NCBI RefSeq assembly: GCF_003268885.1
Contig: NZ_QLSX01000004.1
Coordinates: forward strand, 186,001-250,000
Reading direction: 5' to 3'
DNA from: Onishia taeanensis
GTDB taxonomy: Bacteria > Pseudomonadota > Gammaproteobacteria > Pseudomonadales > Halomonadaceae
Length of the DNA: 64,000 nt
The notes beneath the pieces are model-generated. The model searched no databases and was not told where the DNA came from. It was given only the letters and a program-made list of their open reading frames with translations. This document shows, piece by piece, positions 18,758 through 26,314 of the stretch. The first letter of the stretch is position 1. Each line of letters starts with the position of its first letter. A program made the position numbers and the translations under genes.

Positions 18758-19990
18758 TCAGCCTTCCCCACCGTCGGGCCGCGATGACAGCAGCGGCCAG
18801 GCGTAGTGCATCAGGAAGACCGCATAAGCGAGGCACCACAGCAGGATGCTCAGGCTCAGCATCCAGTGGGTGACCTGGGGCCATAGCGTCGGCACCAGCG
18901 CCCGCAGCGTGGCCGCAAGCAGCATCATGCCCAAGGCCACACCGATCCCCGGCAGGGTCTTGATGGGGCGGCCGGTATGCCCCAGCGAGACCCGCGACAG
19001 CATCGACAGGATCATGGTGCCCATGCCGCCCACGGTCAGGGCATGGATCGCCAGCGTCGCCGGCAGCGCCCCTAGGGCGGCCAGGCCGAACATGACGAGC
19101 CCCAGGCCAACGAAGGCGTAGCTCGCGTGAAGCCCCCACAGCAGCGGTTCGCGAAGCGTGCGCCCGCCTTCCCAGCGCGCCAGGCGCCACAGATTGGCGA
19201 GGCCGGCGGAAATGGCCAACGCCGCCGTCAGGAGCGCCGGCATGACGAGCCCCGCCGCCCCCAGCAGTCCGATCAGCACCAGCGCCGCCACGCCGCCGAT
19301 GGCCAGTCGCTCCAGCCAGGCGCTGGGCTGGGCCTTCGGCCGTTTCAGACGCAGCGAGGTGAAGAAGGGAATCACCCGCCCCCCGAGCACCACCATCAAC
19401 AGGGTGATCAGCAGTACCGCGAGGTGGGCACCGGCGCGCACCAGGGTGCCGTCACCGCGGGCGAGCCCCCAGTGCATCAGGGCGTTGGCCACCACCAGCA
19501 GCACCAACACCGGCACAAAGATCAGGTTGCGCCACTGCTTCGCCCTGATCACCAGCCGCGCCATCACCCCCGCCACCAGCGGCAGGAAGGCCAGGTCGAC
19601 CAGCGCGACCGAGAGCCCGTTCGGCGCGCCGGGCGGGCTCATTAGGCCGGGAAAGGCCATCACGAGGCGACCTGCCAGCCACACCAGCACGATGGCGAGC
19701 AGCGGCCAGCCATGCAGGCTGCGCTGCCCCGTCCAGTTCTGCACTGCGGTCAGCAGGAAGCCCGCCACGATGGCCGCCACGAAGCCGAACAGCATCTCGT
19801 GCTGATGCCACCAGACCATACCGCCCAAGGGCTCAAACAGCAGGCTGCCGTGCCAGAAGGCGCCCCAGGCCAACATGGCCAGCAGGCTGAACAGGGCACC
19901 GAACAGGAAGAAGGGGCGAAAAGCCAGCCGCCACAGCGGCATGACCCGGCTCAGGGTCGACGAAATCGGCAGACTACTTTCTCCAGCCAT
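18758..19990 (-). CDS. nnrS: NnrS-family heme-copper membrane protein (NO tolerance)
   Basis: A 410-residue polytopic protein with about 12 membrane helices. NnrS proteins bind heme and copper and relieve nitrosative stress, apparently by lowering iron-nitrosyl damage. The family features PLWRLAFRPFFLFGALFSLL near the start, WWHQHEMLFGFVAAIVAGFL, GRVIPFFTS, and HALTVGGMGTMILSMLSRVS with metal-ligand histidines are present. The start ATG giving MAGESSLPI is preceded by GAGGAG. It sits between the nar cluster and hmp/norR, which supports a role in handling NO from denitrification or nitrite reduction. Confidence 0.9.
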   Translation of the reverse strand: MAGESSLPISSTLSRVMPLWRLAFRPFFLFGALFSLLAMLAWGAFWHGSLLFEPLGGMVWWHQHEMLFGFVAAIVAGFLLTAVQNWTGQRSLHGWPLLAIVLVWLAGRLVMAFPGLMSPPGAPNGLSVALVDLAFLPLVAGVMARLVIRAKQWRNLIFVPVLVLLVVANALMHWGLARGDGTLVRAGAHLAVLLITLLMVVLGGRVIPFFTSLRLKRPKAQPSAWLERLAIGGVAALVLIGLLGAAGLVMPALLTAALAISAGLANLWRLARWEGGRTLREPLLWGLHASYAFVGLGLVMFGLAALGALPATLAIHALTVGGMGTMILSMLSRVSLGHTGRPIKTLPGIGVALGMMLLAATLRALVPTLWPQVTHWMLSLSILLWCLAYAVFLMHYAWPLLSSRPDGGEG

Positions 19991-20001
19991 GGTAATGCTC
20001 C

Positions 20002-20240
20002 TCAAGCGGCATCGAGCGAGCGCCCGAAATGCTCGAAGTGGCAGCGATTGTCGGCCGGGAGCAGCCGCGCCAGGATACCGCCGACACCCAGCATATCGTG
20101 AAAATTCCGGCTGCCCCGCCCCTCGGGCTCACGCTTGATCGACAGCCGATAGCTACGCCCGTTGGGCATCGCTGATAGGCTGTAATGGCGGCAGACCGGC
20201 TTGCCATCGATCACGAGTATCACCCCGATGAACTGCCCCG
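20002..20240 (-). pseudogene. Decayed flavohemoglobin (hmp) fragment
   Basis: Reads GQFIGVILVIDGKPVCRHYS, then SIKREPEGRGSRNFHDMLGV, then jumps to CHFEHFGRSLDAA. These correspond to the FAD-domain and the last residues of the intact Hmp encoded at 23114-24298 (GQFIGVRLMIDGAPVYRHYS; HYEHFGPSRPLEAR). The globin domain and about 125 codons of the NAD domain are missing. The frame is open to its stop but has no start of its own. At 20221-20240 it is identical over 20 bases to hmp (23720-23739), yet overall clearly diverged, so it is an old paralogue rather than a fresh duplication. Its 5' end is joined out of frame to the globin gene. Confidence 0.85.
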
Positions 20241-20675
20241 CTGGCCGACCGGCGTTTCGCGCTCGTAGTGGAACTTCATGTAGACGATGCCCGGCGCCAT
20301 GACCAGGCACCAGGCCAGCTCTACTTCGTCGTCATAGTGCGGGTCGAAGTGGCGCAGGATCTCGACCAAGGTTTCCATCCACAGATCAAAGAGCGCCGGG
20401 CGAATGTCGAGATACTGGCAGTTATGACTTATGGCGACCCGGTCGAGATAATAGTCGGCATGGCACGAACCATAAAAGGCCAGCAGGTGGTAGAAGGATT
20501 TCTTGAGCATCGCCTGCTGACGGAGCATGTCGGTGATGCGGAACTTCTCTGCCACCTCTTCGGAGGCCGCGACGAACCTCAGGTAGAAAGCCTCGAAGAA
20601 ACCCTTCCCTGAGATGTGGCGCGCCAGCACTCTCTCATAGCTGCCGTCGAAGATCGTCTCGATAATCCAAGGCAT
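20220..20675 (-). CDS. Single-domain globin with 3' end abutting an hmp relic
   Basis: A 151-residue protein with a globin fold: SYERVLARHISGKGFFEAFYLRFVAAS (A/B helices), then MLRQQAMLKKSFYHLLAFYG, and the proximal-His region DRVAISHNCQYLDIRPALFD. Such globins occur in Vibrio, Shewanella and Halomonas; dioxygen or NO binding is presumed from fold and context. Its last residues (RGSSSG) and stop codon are an out-of-frame reading of hmp sequence, so the native C-terminus was probably replaced. It could be translationally linked to nnrS downstream through the relic. AGGGAG directly precedes the ATG. Confidence 0.75.
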   Translation of the reverse strand: MPWIIETIFDGSYERVLARHISGKGFFEAFYLRFVAASEEVAEKFRITDMLRQQAMLKKSFYHLLAFYGSCHADYYLDRVAISHNCQYLDIRPALFDLWMETLVEILRHFDPHYDDEVELAWCLVMAPGIVYMKFHYERETPVGQRGSSSG

Positions 20676-20804
20676 TCTCCCTGACCACCCACACAGACTA
20701 TCCAGAGCCGGGTATCCCTTGCTTAAAGCCTAGCCGCAGGCTGGCGCGGCGCCACCTCGTCCGCGATGGAGCATGACCCAGGGCAAGGAAAGCGGAGCGC
20801 TTTC

Positions 20805-22940
20805 TCAACCTCCGTCGCCGGCCTCGCCCAGCGCCTGGCGGCGAATCCGCCAGTCCTCCAGCGCCAGCCGTGCCCGGGCCTGGCGCGCCTGCTCGCGCAG
20901 GGCGTCGGAGGGCGTCTCGGTGGCGGCAAGCCCTCGCCCTTCCTGCCAGTCATAGAAGGTCGGCTGTGCCAGGTTGGTCGCCGCCCCCTGCTTGCTCACC
21001 AACAAACCTGCGCCACCGTCCTGGCGATTGAACGACAGCGCCATCGGCTTCTCGACCGGTGCATAGAGATCACGCCCGACCCAGGGCACCTCGGCCTTCG
21101 AGAGCGAATGCGCCCACAGGGTGGGGAAGATATCGCGGTGACTGGTCCAATCCTCGCGCTGGGCCGTGGCCTGCTGGCGATAGCGCGGCGGCAGCCACAC
21201 AAGGATCGGCACGCCGAACTGATCGAACAGATCATGGGCATCCGGGTACTGAATGATCGAGCGGGAGTTGTGATCGCCGGTCGCGGCAAAAAGCGTATGC
21301 CCGAGCAGGCCATCTGACTCGAGACGGTCCAGGAAGCCGCCCATGGCATCGTTGGCGTATTGATAGGTCTCGAGAATCGAGGTGCCAAATTCGGGCGATA
21401 CCGCCAACGAATCCCCCAGTTGCGTGACATCCAGCGGCGCCGGCGTGTAGTGATCAGGAACATGGTAGGGAGGATGATTGGTGATCGAGAGCATCACCAG
21501 CATCACCTTCTCGCCCCTGGCATCGGCCTCACGCAAGAGTTCGGCGCCGGTGCGGAACATCCACTCGTCATCCAGTCCCCAGGTGCCACCGGTAGCCTCG
21601 GGGAAGCGCTCACGAATCGCGCTGGAACCGAGCACCTGATCGAAACCCTGGCGTCTCAGGGCATCGTCGAGGTCACGCCACTGCACCGAGCCCGCGGTCA
21701 GGAACACCGTGCGGTAGCCGTCTCGCCGATACGGCAGGGCCGCCGAGGTCGAGAAGCTACGATAGCCATAGCGGCTCTGGGTCAGCGGGCTGATCGGCGT
21801 ATCCAACAACAGCCCCTCGAGGCTCGGATGGGTGCCGTTCTCCGCCGACAGGGCATGAGGGAAATAGTCCGCCTTACCCTCGAGCCAGGGCCGCAGCCGG
21901 CCAAGCAGGTCGTTGCTCTCGGGGTCATCGAAATCCAGCGGTCGGCGTCCCCAGCTTTCCATCAGGCTGACCACCACATGGGGTGGAGCCTCTTCGGCCG
22001 CCGGCCGGCGAGGCGTGGTCAGGGTCATGCGCTCAAGCACCTCATCGGCATTGTCGACCTCGGTCCAACCCAGCGCCCGGGCCGCTTCAACCGGCGATGA
22101 GAAGCCGTAATGCTCGAGCCCCGCCCGGGGGTTGTCGCCGATATTATTGAGTTCGCGCTCCTTCCATGCCAGGTACAGCGCCTGCGGACCGCTGGGCACC
22201 AGATCGTTGACGAAGGCATTGGCCGAGACGGCCATATTCATCTCACGCAGCGGGAAGGTCCCGAGGCTTCCGCGTCCGAGCCCGATGAGCGCGACCAGGC
22301 TCACTACCACCATCACGCTCGCACGCGGCCAGCCCAGATGGTGCGATCGGCGACGACTGTCTCGAATACTGTCTCGACGACCTTTTTGACGACCCGTTCG
22401 ACGGCCATCGCGACGACCGCCGCGGCGCATCCAGGCAAGCTGGGCGCCGGTCATGCCGGCCAGCGCCACCAGCAGTGCCAGCAAGGGATAGTCGCTCCAC
22501 ACCGTATCGATCACCGCCCGGGTGTCGTCTTCGAACAGGCCAAAGATCAGTGAGTTGATTGGTCCCTGATAAAAGCTGAAGAAGAAGTGATTGACCAATG
22601 ACAGCAAGTTGACCAGCAGCATGCACACCAGCGCCCAGGGAAGCCACAGCCGCCGCCATATGGCGATGAAAGGCCGTGGCAGCACCAGCAGCAGAGTCGC
22701 CACTAGCAGCCAGGGGCCGAGCAGTACCGCCATGATCTTGGCGTCAAAGCGCAGGCCGATCCAGAACGCCTGCAGCAGATCAGAGGTAGGAGCGGTGAGC
22801 GGCGTCGGGGCATTCATCCACAACAGCAGGCCACGCATCAGGGTCAGCATCGCCACCCCGACCAGCCCAAGGCGCCATAGCTGGCGATTGATCTCGCGCC
22901 AATGCCCCCAGCGCGAGACTGTCATTCCATTGTCAATCAT
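20805..22940 (-). CDS. LTA-synthase-like membrane sulfatase/phosphoglycerol transferase
   Basis: A 711-residue inner-membrane protein with five predicted N-terminal helices followed by a large periplasmic sulfatase-fold domain (about 290-690). Active-site features: VVVSLMESWGRRPLDF, the nucleophile Thr in ENGTHPSLEGLLLDTP, and the metal motif ATGDHNSRS. Relatives in Gram-negatives transfer phosphoglycerol or phosphoethanolamine to glucans or lipids; the substrate here cannot be told. Between helices 4 and 5 there is an unusual Arg-rich loop (MRRGGRRDGRRTGRQKGRR and following, about residues 170-205). ATG 22940 is preceded by GGAA. It sits between the globin and hmp genes, with no evident functional link. 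Confidence 0.82.
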   Translation of the reverse strand: MIDNGMTVSRWGHWREINRQLWRLGLVGVAMLTLMRGLLLWMNAPTPLTAPTSDLLQAFWIGLRFDAKIMAVLLGPWLLVATLLLVLPRPFIAIWRRLWLPWALVCMLLVNLLSLVNHFFFSFYQGPINSLIFGLFEDDTRAVIDTVWSDYPLLALLVALAGMTGAQLAWMRRGGRRDGRRTGRQKGRRDSIRDSRRRSHHLGWPRASVMVVVSLVALIGLGRGSLGTFPLREMNMAVSANAFVNDLVPSGPQALYLAWKERELNNIGDNPRAGLEHYGFSSPVEAARALGWTEVDNADEVLERMTLTTPRRPAAEEAPPHVVVSLMESWGRRPLDFDDPESNDLLGRLRPWLEGKADYFPHALSAENGTHPSLEGLLLDTPISPLTQSRYGYRSFSTSAALPYRRDGYRTVFLTAGSVQWRDLDDALRRQGFDQVLGSSAIRERFPEATGGTWGLDDEWMFRTGAELLREADARGEKVMLVMLSITNHPPYHVPDHYTPAPLDVTQLGDSLAVSPEFGTSILETYQYANDAMGGFLDRLESDGLLGHTLFAATGDHNSRSIIQYPDAHDLFDQFGVPILVWLPPRYRQQATAQREDWTSHRDIFPTLWAHSLSKAEVPWVGRDLYAPVEKPMALSFNRQDGGAGLLVSKQGAATNLAQPTFYDWQEGRGLAATETPSDALREQARQARARLALEDWRIRRQALGEAGDGG

Positions 22941-23010
22941 TGGTCATTCCATCGTGTTAGGCGACGCGTACTATAACGGCCCATTCAAGGTCTGACGATC
23001 CTCAAGGGCT

Positions 23011-23046
23011 CTCGAAAGCCCCCTCGAAAGCCCCCTCGAAAGGCCC
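23011..23046. repeat. 12-bp tandem repeat, three copies
   Basis: CTCGAAAGCCCC occurs twice exactly (23011-23022, 23023-23034) and once with one change (CTCGAAAGGCCC, 23035-23046), in the gap between hmp and the sulfatase gene. No other feature was seen in this gap. Confidence 0.8.
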
Positions 23047-23113
23047 TGCTTAACGCAGGCATGCCCACACGATGGAAGACAGGCAAGGCGCGCGCCTCAC
23101 TCCAGCCAAGGAC

Positions 23114-24298
23114 TTATCTGGCCTCAAGCGGGCGAGAAGGCCCGAAATGCTCGTAGTGGCGATGGTCTTCGTCGACCCCCAGTGATGTCAGTGACTGATC
23201 CATCGCCGTCATGAAGCCCTGAGGGCCAACGAAGAAGCAGTGCGGCTGACCCGCCGGGAGGTAGCGAGCGAGCAGCTCGCGATCGAGACGCCCCACATGA
23301 TCCGCTTCGGTATTGCCCGTCTCAGCGCGCTCGTAGACGACCGCGCAGGTCAAACGCTCGGGATAGGCCGCCTTCAGCGATGCCAGCTCCTCGGCGAAGG
23401 CATGCTGGGCGCGCTCCTGTGCGGCATGCAGGTAGACGACCTCACGGCCCTGCTCCAACCCCTGCGCTGCCAGCGGCAACATCGGCGTCTGGCCAACACC
23501 GCCACTGATCAGCATCAGCGGCGTGTCACTTTCTTCGAGGGTTAGTTCCCCGGCCGGCGGCAGCAGTTCAAGAGTGTCGCCGACGCCAAGCACATCGTGC
23601 AGATGCCGGCTGACCCGACCCTCAGGCTCACGCTTGATCGACAGCCGGTAGCGCTCACCGTTGGGCGAGGCCGAAAGACTGTAGTGACGATAGACAGGGG
23701 CACCGTCGATCATGAGCCGCACCCCGATGAACTGCCCCGGCACGAAATCGGCCACGGGCCCGCCATCTTCTGGGACCAGCACGAAGGAGCGAATCACCGA
23801 GCTCTCCTGGCGGGTCGCGTCGATGCGGAAGGTCCGAGTGCCCCGCCAACCGCCCTCACGCTGGGCAAATTCATGATAGCGATGGTCCTCAAGCTCGATC
23901 AGCAAGCCTGCCAGTTCCTCGTAGAGCGCTCCCCAGGCATCGGCGACGTCGGGCGTCACGGCATCGCCCAGCACCTCGCCGATGGCCGCCATCAGGCACT
24001 CGCCGACGATCGGGTACTGATCGGGACGAATACCCAGCGAGACATGCTTACTGACCACCGTGGCCAGCACCTGCCGGGCACGAGCGGGCTCCCTGCGCAG
24101 TTGCACATAGGCCAGCACCGCCCCAGCGAGCGCCTGCGGCTGGGCACCGTCGGCCTGATGCGCCGCATTGAACAGCACAGAGACTTCCGGGTAACGGGAG
24201 AACATCAGCGGATAAAAGCGTGACGTAATGGTACCGAGGTGCTCGGCCACCACTGGCGCAGTCGCATCGATCAGACTTTCCTGGTCTTTCGTCAGCAT
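23114..24298 (-). CDS. hmp: Flavohemoglobin, nitric oxide dioxygenase
   Basis: Hmp oxidises NO to nitrate with dioxygen and NAD(P)H in the cytoplasm. The 394 residues comprise a globin domain (1-138) with Tyr29 and Gln53 on the distal side and proximal His85 (VSKHVSLGI), an FAD domain (about 150-255) with RHYSLS and PGQFIGV, and an NAD domain (about 262-394) with LISGGVGQTPMLP and CFFVGPQGFM, ending in HYEHFGPSRPLEAR. Upstream on the same strand is a -24/-12 sigma-54 promoter, and the divergent gene is norR, so NO-dependent activation by NorR is predicted, as for FhpR and fhp of Pseudomonas aeruginosa. Confidence 0.96.
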   Translation of the reverse strand: MLTKDQESLIDATAPVVAEHLGTITSRFYPLMFSRYPEVSVLFNAAHQADGAQPQALAGAVLAYVQLRREPARARQVLATVVSKHVSLGIRPDQYPIVGECLMAAIGEVLGDAVTPDVADAWGALYEELAGLLIELEDHRYHEFAQREGGWRGTRTFRIDATRQESSVIRSFVLVPEDGGPVADFVPGQFIGVRLMIDGAPVYRHYSLSASPNGERYRLSIKREPEGRVSRHLHDVLGVGDTLELLPPAGELTLEESDTPLMLISGGVGQTPMLPLAAQGLEQGREVVYLHAAQERAQHAFAEELASLKAAYPERLTCAVVYERAETGNTEADHVGRLDRELLARYLPAGQPHCFFVGPQGFMTAMDQSLTSLGVDEDHRHYEHFGPSRPLEAR

Positions 24299-24413
24299 TC
24301 AGGCTCTCACTCTTGGTAAAGACGGTTGATAAAGATGCTTGGCTGCAACCCGTTGAGTTACAGCAACGGCGGGGCATCGAGGTAACACTCCGTGCCCTGC
24401 TTCTTTATCAATA

Positions 24414-24429
24414 AGCAATCTTCATGCCA
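24414..24429 (-). promoter_or_regulatory. Sigma-54 promoter of hmp
   Basis: Minus strand reads TGGCATG-AAGA-TTGCT, matching TGGCAYR-N4-TTGCW with the required 10 bases between GG and GC. Transcription would start near 24404, leaving a leader of about 105 bases before hmp. The NorR half-sites lie about 175 bases upstream, a usual enhancer distance. Confidence 0.8.
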
Positions 24430-24547
24430 GAAGTGCGCCGCACATTACCAAATCTCTCGCTGCACGCGCCTCATGCGGCTTTCGGCAATGTCCTTCCTGA
24501 CCAATCAATGATCCTAGGCATGAGAGGTGCCAGCCCGGATTGACAAA

Positions 24548-24575
24548 TTGACAGTAAACATGATGTCTTTATGAC
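24548..24575 (+). promoter_or_regulatory. Putative norR promoter
   Basis: A consensus -35 TTGACA (24548-24553) and -10 TATGAC (24570-24575) with a 16-bp spacer. The -10 falls inside the left arm of the NorR palindrome, which would allow autorepression. A second TTGACA at 24540-24545 gives a direct repeat with no obvious matching -10. Confidence 0.5.
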
Positions 24576-24597
24576 CATAAATTGTCATAAGGACATC
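24562..24597. promoter_or_regulatory. NorR operator palindrome overlapping the norR ribosome binding site
   Basis: Left arm GATGTCTTTATGAC (24562-24575) and right arm GTCATAAGGACATC (24584-24597) are complementary at 13 of 14 positions, separated by 8 bases. Each arm holds a GT-N7-AC element (24565-24575 and 24584-24594), the half-site known for NorR, with centres 19 bp apart. The right arm includes the norR Shine-Dalgarno AAGGA (24589-24593). It can serve as enhancer for hmp, as norR autoregulator, and as an RNA hairpin if transcription starts further upstream. Confidence 0.7.
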
Positions 24598-24600
24598 TCC

Positions 24601-26178
24601 ATGACTGACTTTCTCGATGCCCTACGTGACCTGCTCGCTCGCCTTTCCACAGGCGATGCCGAGGATACCTACCACGATGACTGGACCAGGCTTCTGCATG
24701 CGCTGGTCGGTGATACCCAAGCCGATGCCAGCACCCTGATGGTGATGAACCAGGATAGCCTGCGGCCGGTGGCGGTCCTGGGCCTGCCCGATGACGTTCG
24801 CGGCCGCCCCTTCCGGCTGCAGGAACACCCTCGCCTGGCTGCCATCGCCTCCCATCCGGGCATCTGTCGCTTTCCGCCCGACAGCGAGCTGCCCGACCCT
24901 TTCGATGGCCTGATCGACGAGGACATGAGCCAGGTCCATGACTGCCTGGGCGTTGCACTCAGGGACGGCGATCGGCTGATCGGCTTGCTGACGCTCGATG
25001 CTCTGGACGTCCAGGGGCTGGCAAGCCTGGATGATGGCGAGCTGCTGGCCGCCGCGCGCCTGCTTGGCACCTGTCTGCGAGTGGCCGAGCAGCTCAGCAC
25101 CACCCGCCAGCAGCTCAGCGAGGCCCTGGAGGAAGAGCAACGCAGCGTCCCTCTTCAACAGTGGCACAGCCCCGTCATGGGGCGCCTGATGAACGCCCTG
25201 TCATTGGTGGCACCTACCGACATGAGCGTGCTACTGCATGGCGAGACCGGGGTCGGCAAGGAAGCGGTGGCGCGCGCCCTGCATGTCCGCTCCCAACGCC
25301 ACCGCGGCCCACTCGTGCAGGTCAACTGCGCCGCCCTTCCCGAGCACCTGATCGAAAGTGAGCTGTTTGGCCACCGCCGCGGCGCCTTCTCGGGCGCACA
25401 CGCCGAACGCCGCGGGCACTTCGCTATGGCCGATGGCGGCACCCTGATGCTCGATGAGGTCGGCGAGCTGCCACTGAGCCTGCAGCCCAAGCTGCTGCGA
25501 GTGCTCCAGGAAGGCGAGATTCAGCCGTTGGGCAGCGAGCGTGCTGAACGCATTGATGTGCGCATCATCGCCGTCACCAATCGTGACCTGTCAAGCGAGG
25601 TCGAGGCCGGCCGCTTCCGCGAGGACCTCTATCACCGCCTGAACGCTTTTCCTCTTACCGTTCCGCCCCTGCGCGAGCGGCCTGAGGATATCTCACTGCT
25701 GGCCGGCCATTTCCTCGAGGACAATCGGATACGGCTCGGTATTGCCAACCTGCGCCTCGACGCTGACGCCATGGCCGCGCTGACGGCCTGGCAGTGGCCG
25801 GGCAACATACGCGAGCTCGAACACACTCTGGGCAGAGCGGCGCTGAGGGTCCTTGGCGAGCAGGGAGCCGTAAGCCCCCAGATGAGACGCCAGTCAGTAC
25901 TCCGTCTATCGCCCCACCACCTGGCGCTGCCCGGCTTACCCGCAAACGAAATTCCCACCTGCGGCGAGACACCAGCCCCCCCCACAGGAGCCAAAAAAGC
26001 CACGCTCGATGATGCGGTCGCCTTACCCCTGCGCGAGGCCACCGACGATTTCCAACGCCGCCATATCCAGGCCCACCTCGAGGCGAAATCCGGCAACTGG
26101 GCGGCCACCGCCCGAGGACTTTGTATCGATGCCGGCAACCTGCACCGCCTGGCCAGGCGCCTGGGCTTAAAGGACTAG
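24601..26178 (+). CDS. norR: NO-responsive sigma-54 activator NorR/FhpR
   Basis: A 525-residue enhancer-binding protein: N-terminal GAF domain (about 5-165) that senses NO at a non-heme iron, AAA+ domain (about 188-420), Fis-type helix-turn-helix at the C-terminus. Walker A is GETGVGKE (214-221), Walker B TLMLDEVGELP with D285 and E286, and the sigma-54 contact loop is GAFSGA (261-266) rather than GAFTGA. Cys115 in HDCLGVAL corresponds to the conserved GAF Cys. AAGGA stands 7 bases before the ATG. Divergent from hmp, its likely target. No norVW or norBC is seen in the window. Confidence 0.9.
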   Translation: MTDFLDALRDLLARLSTGDAEDTYHDDWTRLLHALVGDTQADASTLMVMNQDSLRPVAVLGLPDDVRGRPFRLQEHPRLAAIASHPGICRFPPDSELPDPFDGLIDEDMSQVHDCLGVALRDGDRLIGLLTLDALDVQGLASLDDGELLAAARLLGTCLRVAEQLSTTRQQLSEALEEEQRSVPLQQWHSPVMGRLMNALSLVAPTDMSVLLHGETGVGKEAVARALHVRSQRHRGPLVQVNCAALPEHLIESELFGHRRGAFSGAHAERRGHFAMADGGTLMLDEVGELPLSLQPKLLRVLQEGEIQPLGSERAERIDVRIIAVTNRDLSSEVEAGRFREDLYHRLNAFPLTVPPLRERPEDISLLAGHFLEDNRIRLGIANLRLDADAMAALTAWQWPGNIRELEHTLGRAALRVLGEQGAVSPQMRRQSVLRLSPHHLALPGLPANEIPTCGETPAPPTGAKKATLDDAVALPLREATDDFQRRHIQAHLEAKSGNWAATARGLCIDAGNLHRLARRLGLKD

Positions 26179-26196
26179 GCAATACAGCGTAGCTCC

Positions 26197-26238
26197 CAAG
26201 GGCATCAAAAGGACATTCAAGGGCATCAAAAGGACATT
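26197..26238. repeat. 21-bp direct repeat, two copies
   Basis: A 21-base unit beginning CAAGGGCATCAAAAGGACAT is repeated exactly in tandem at 26197-26217 and 26218-26238, right after norR; a shortened echo (CAGGGCATGAAAA) follows at the terminator. Confidence 0.85.
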
Positions 26239-26250
26239 AACAGGGCATGA

Positions 26251-26284
26251 AAAAGCCCCGCCACCCAAGGGGGACGGGGCTTTT
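26251..26284. terminator. Bidirectional terminator between norR and cysN
   Basis: AAAAGCCCCG (26251-26260) pairs perfectly with CGGGGCTTTT (26275-26284) around a 14-base loop. The A-run and T-run serve both converging genes. Confidence 0.85.
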
Positions 26285-26314
26285 GGCTGGCAAGATGCTG
26301 GCCTTGGCGGCGCC

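Noticed and set aside
20788-20804. GAAAGCG/CGCTTTC stem at the end of the sulfatase gene
   Set aside because: Only 7 bp and no T-run on the minus strand, so not supported as a terminator.
24326-24340. TTGATAAAGATGCTT as an FNR site before hmp
   Set aside because: Only the first half-site matches; the second half is ATGCT, not ATCAA.
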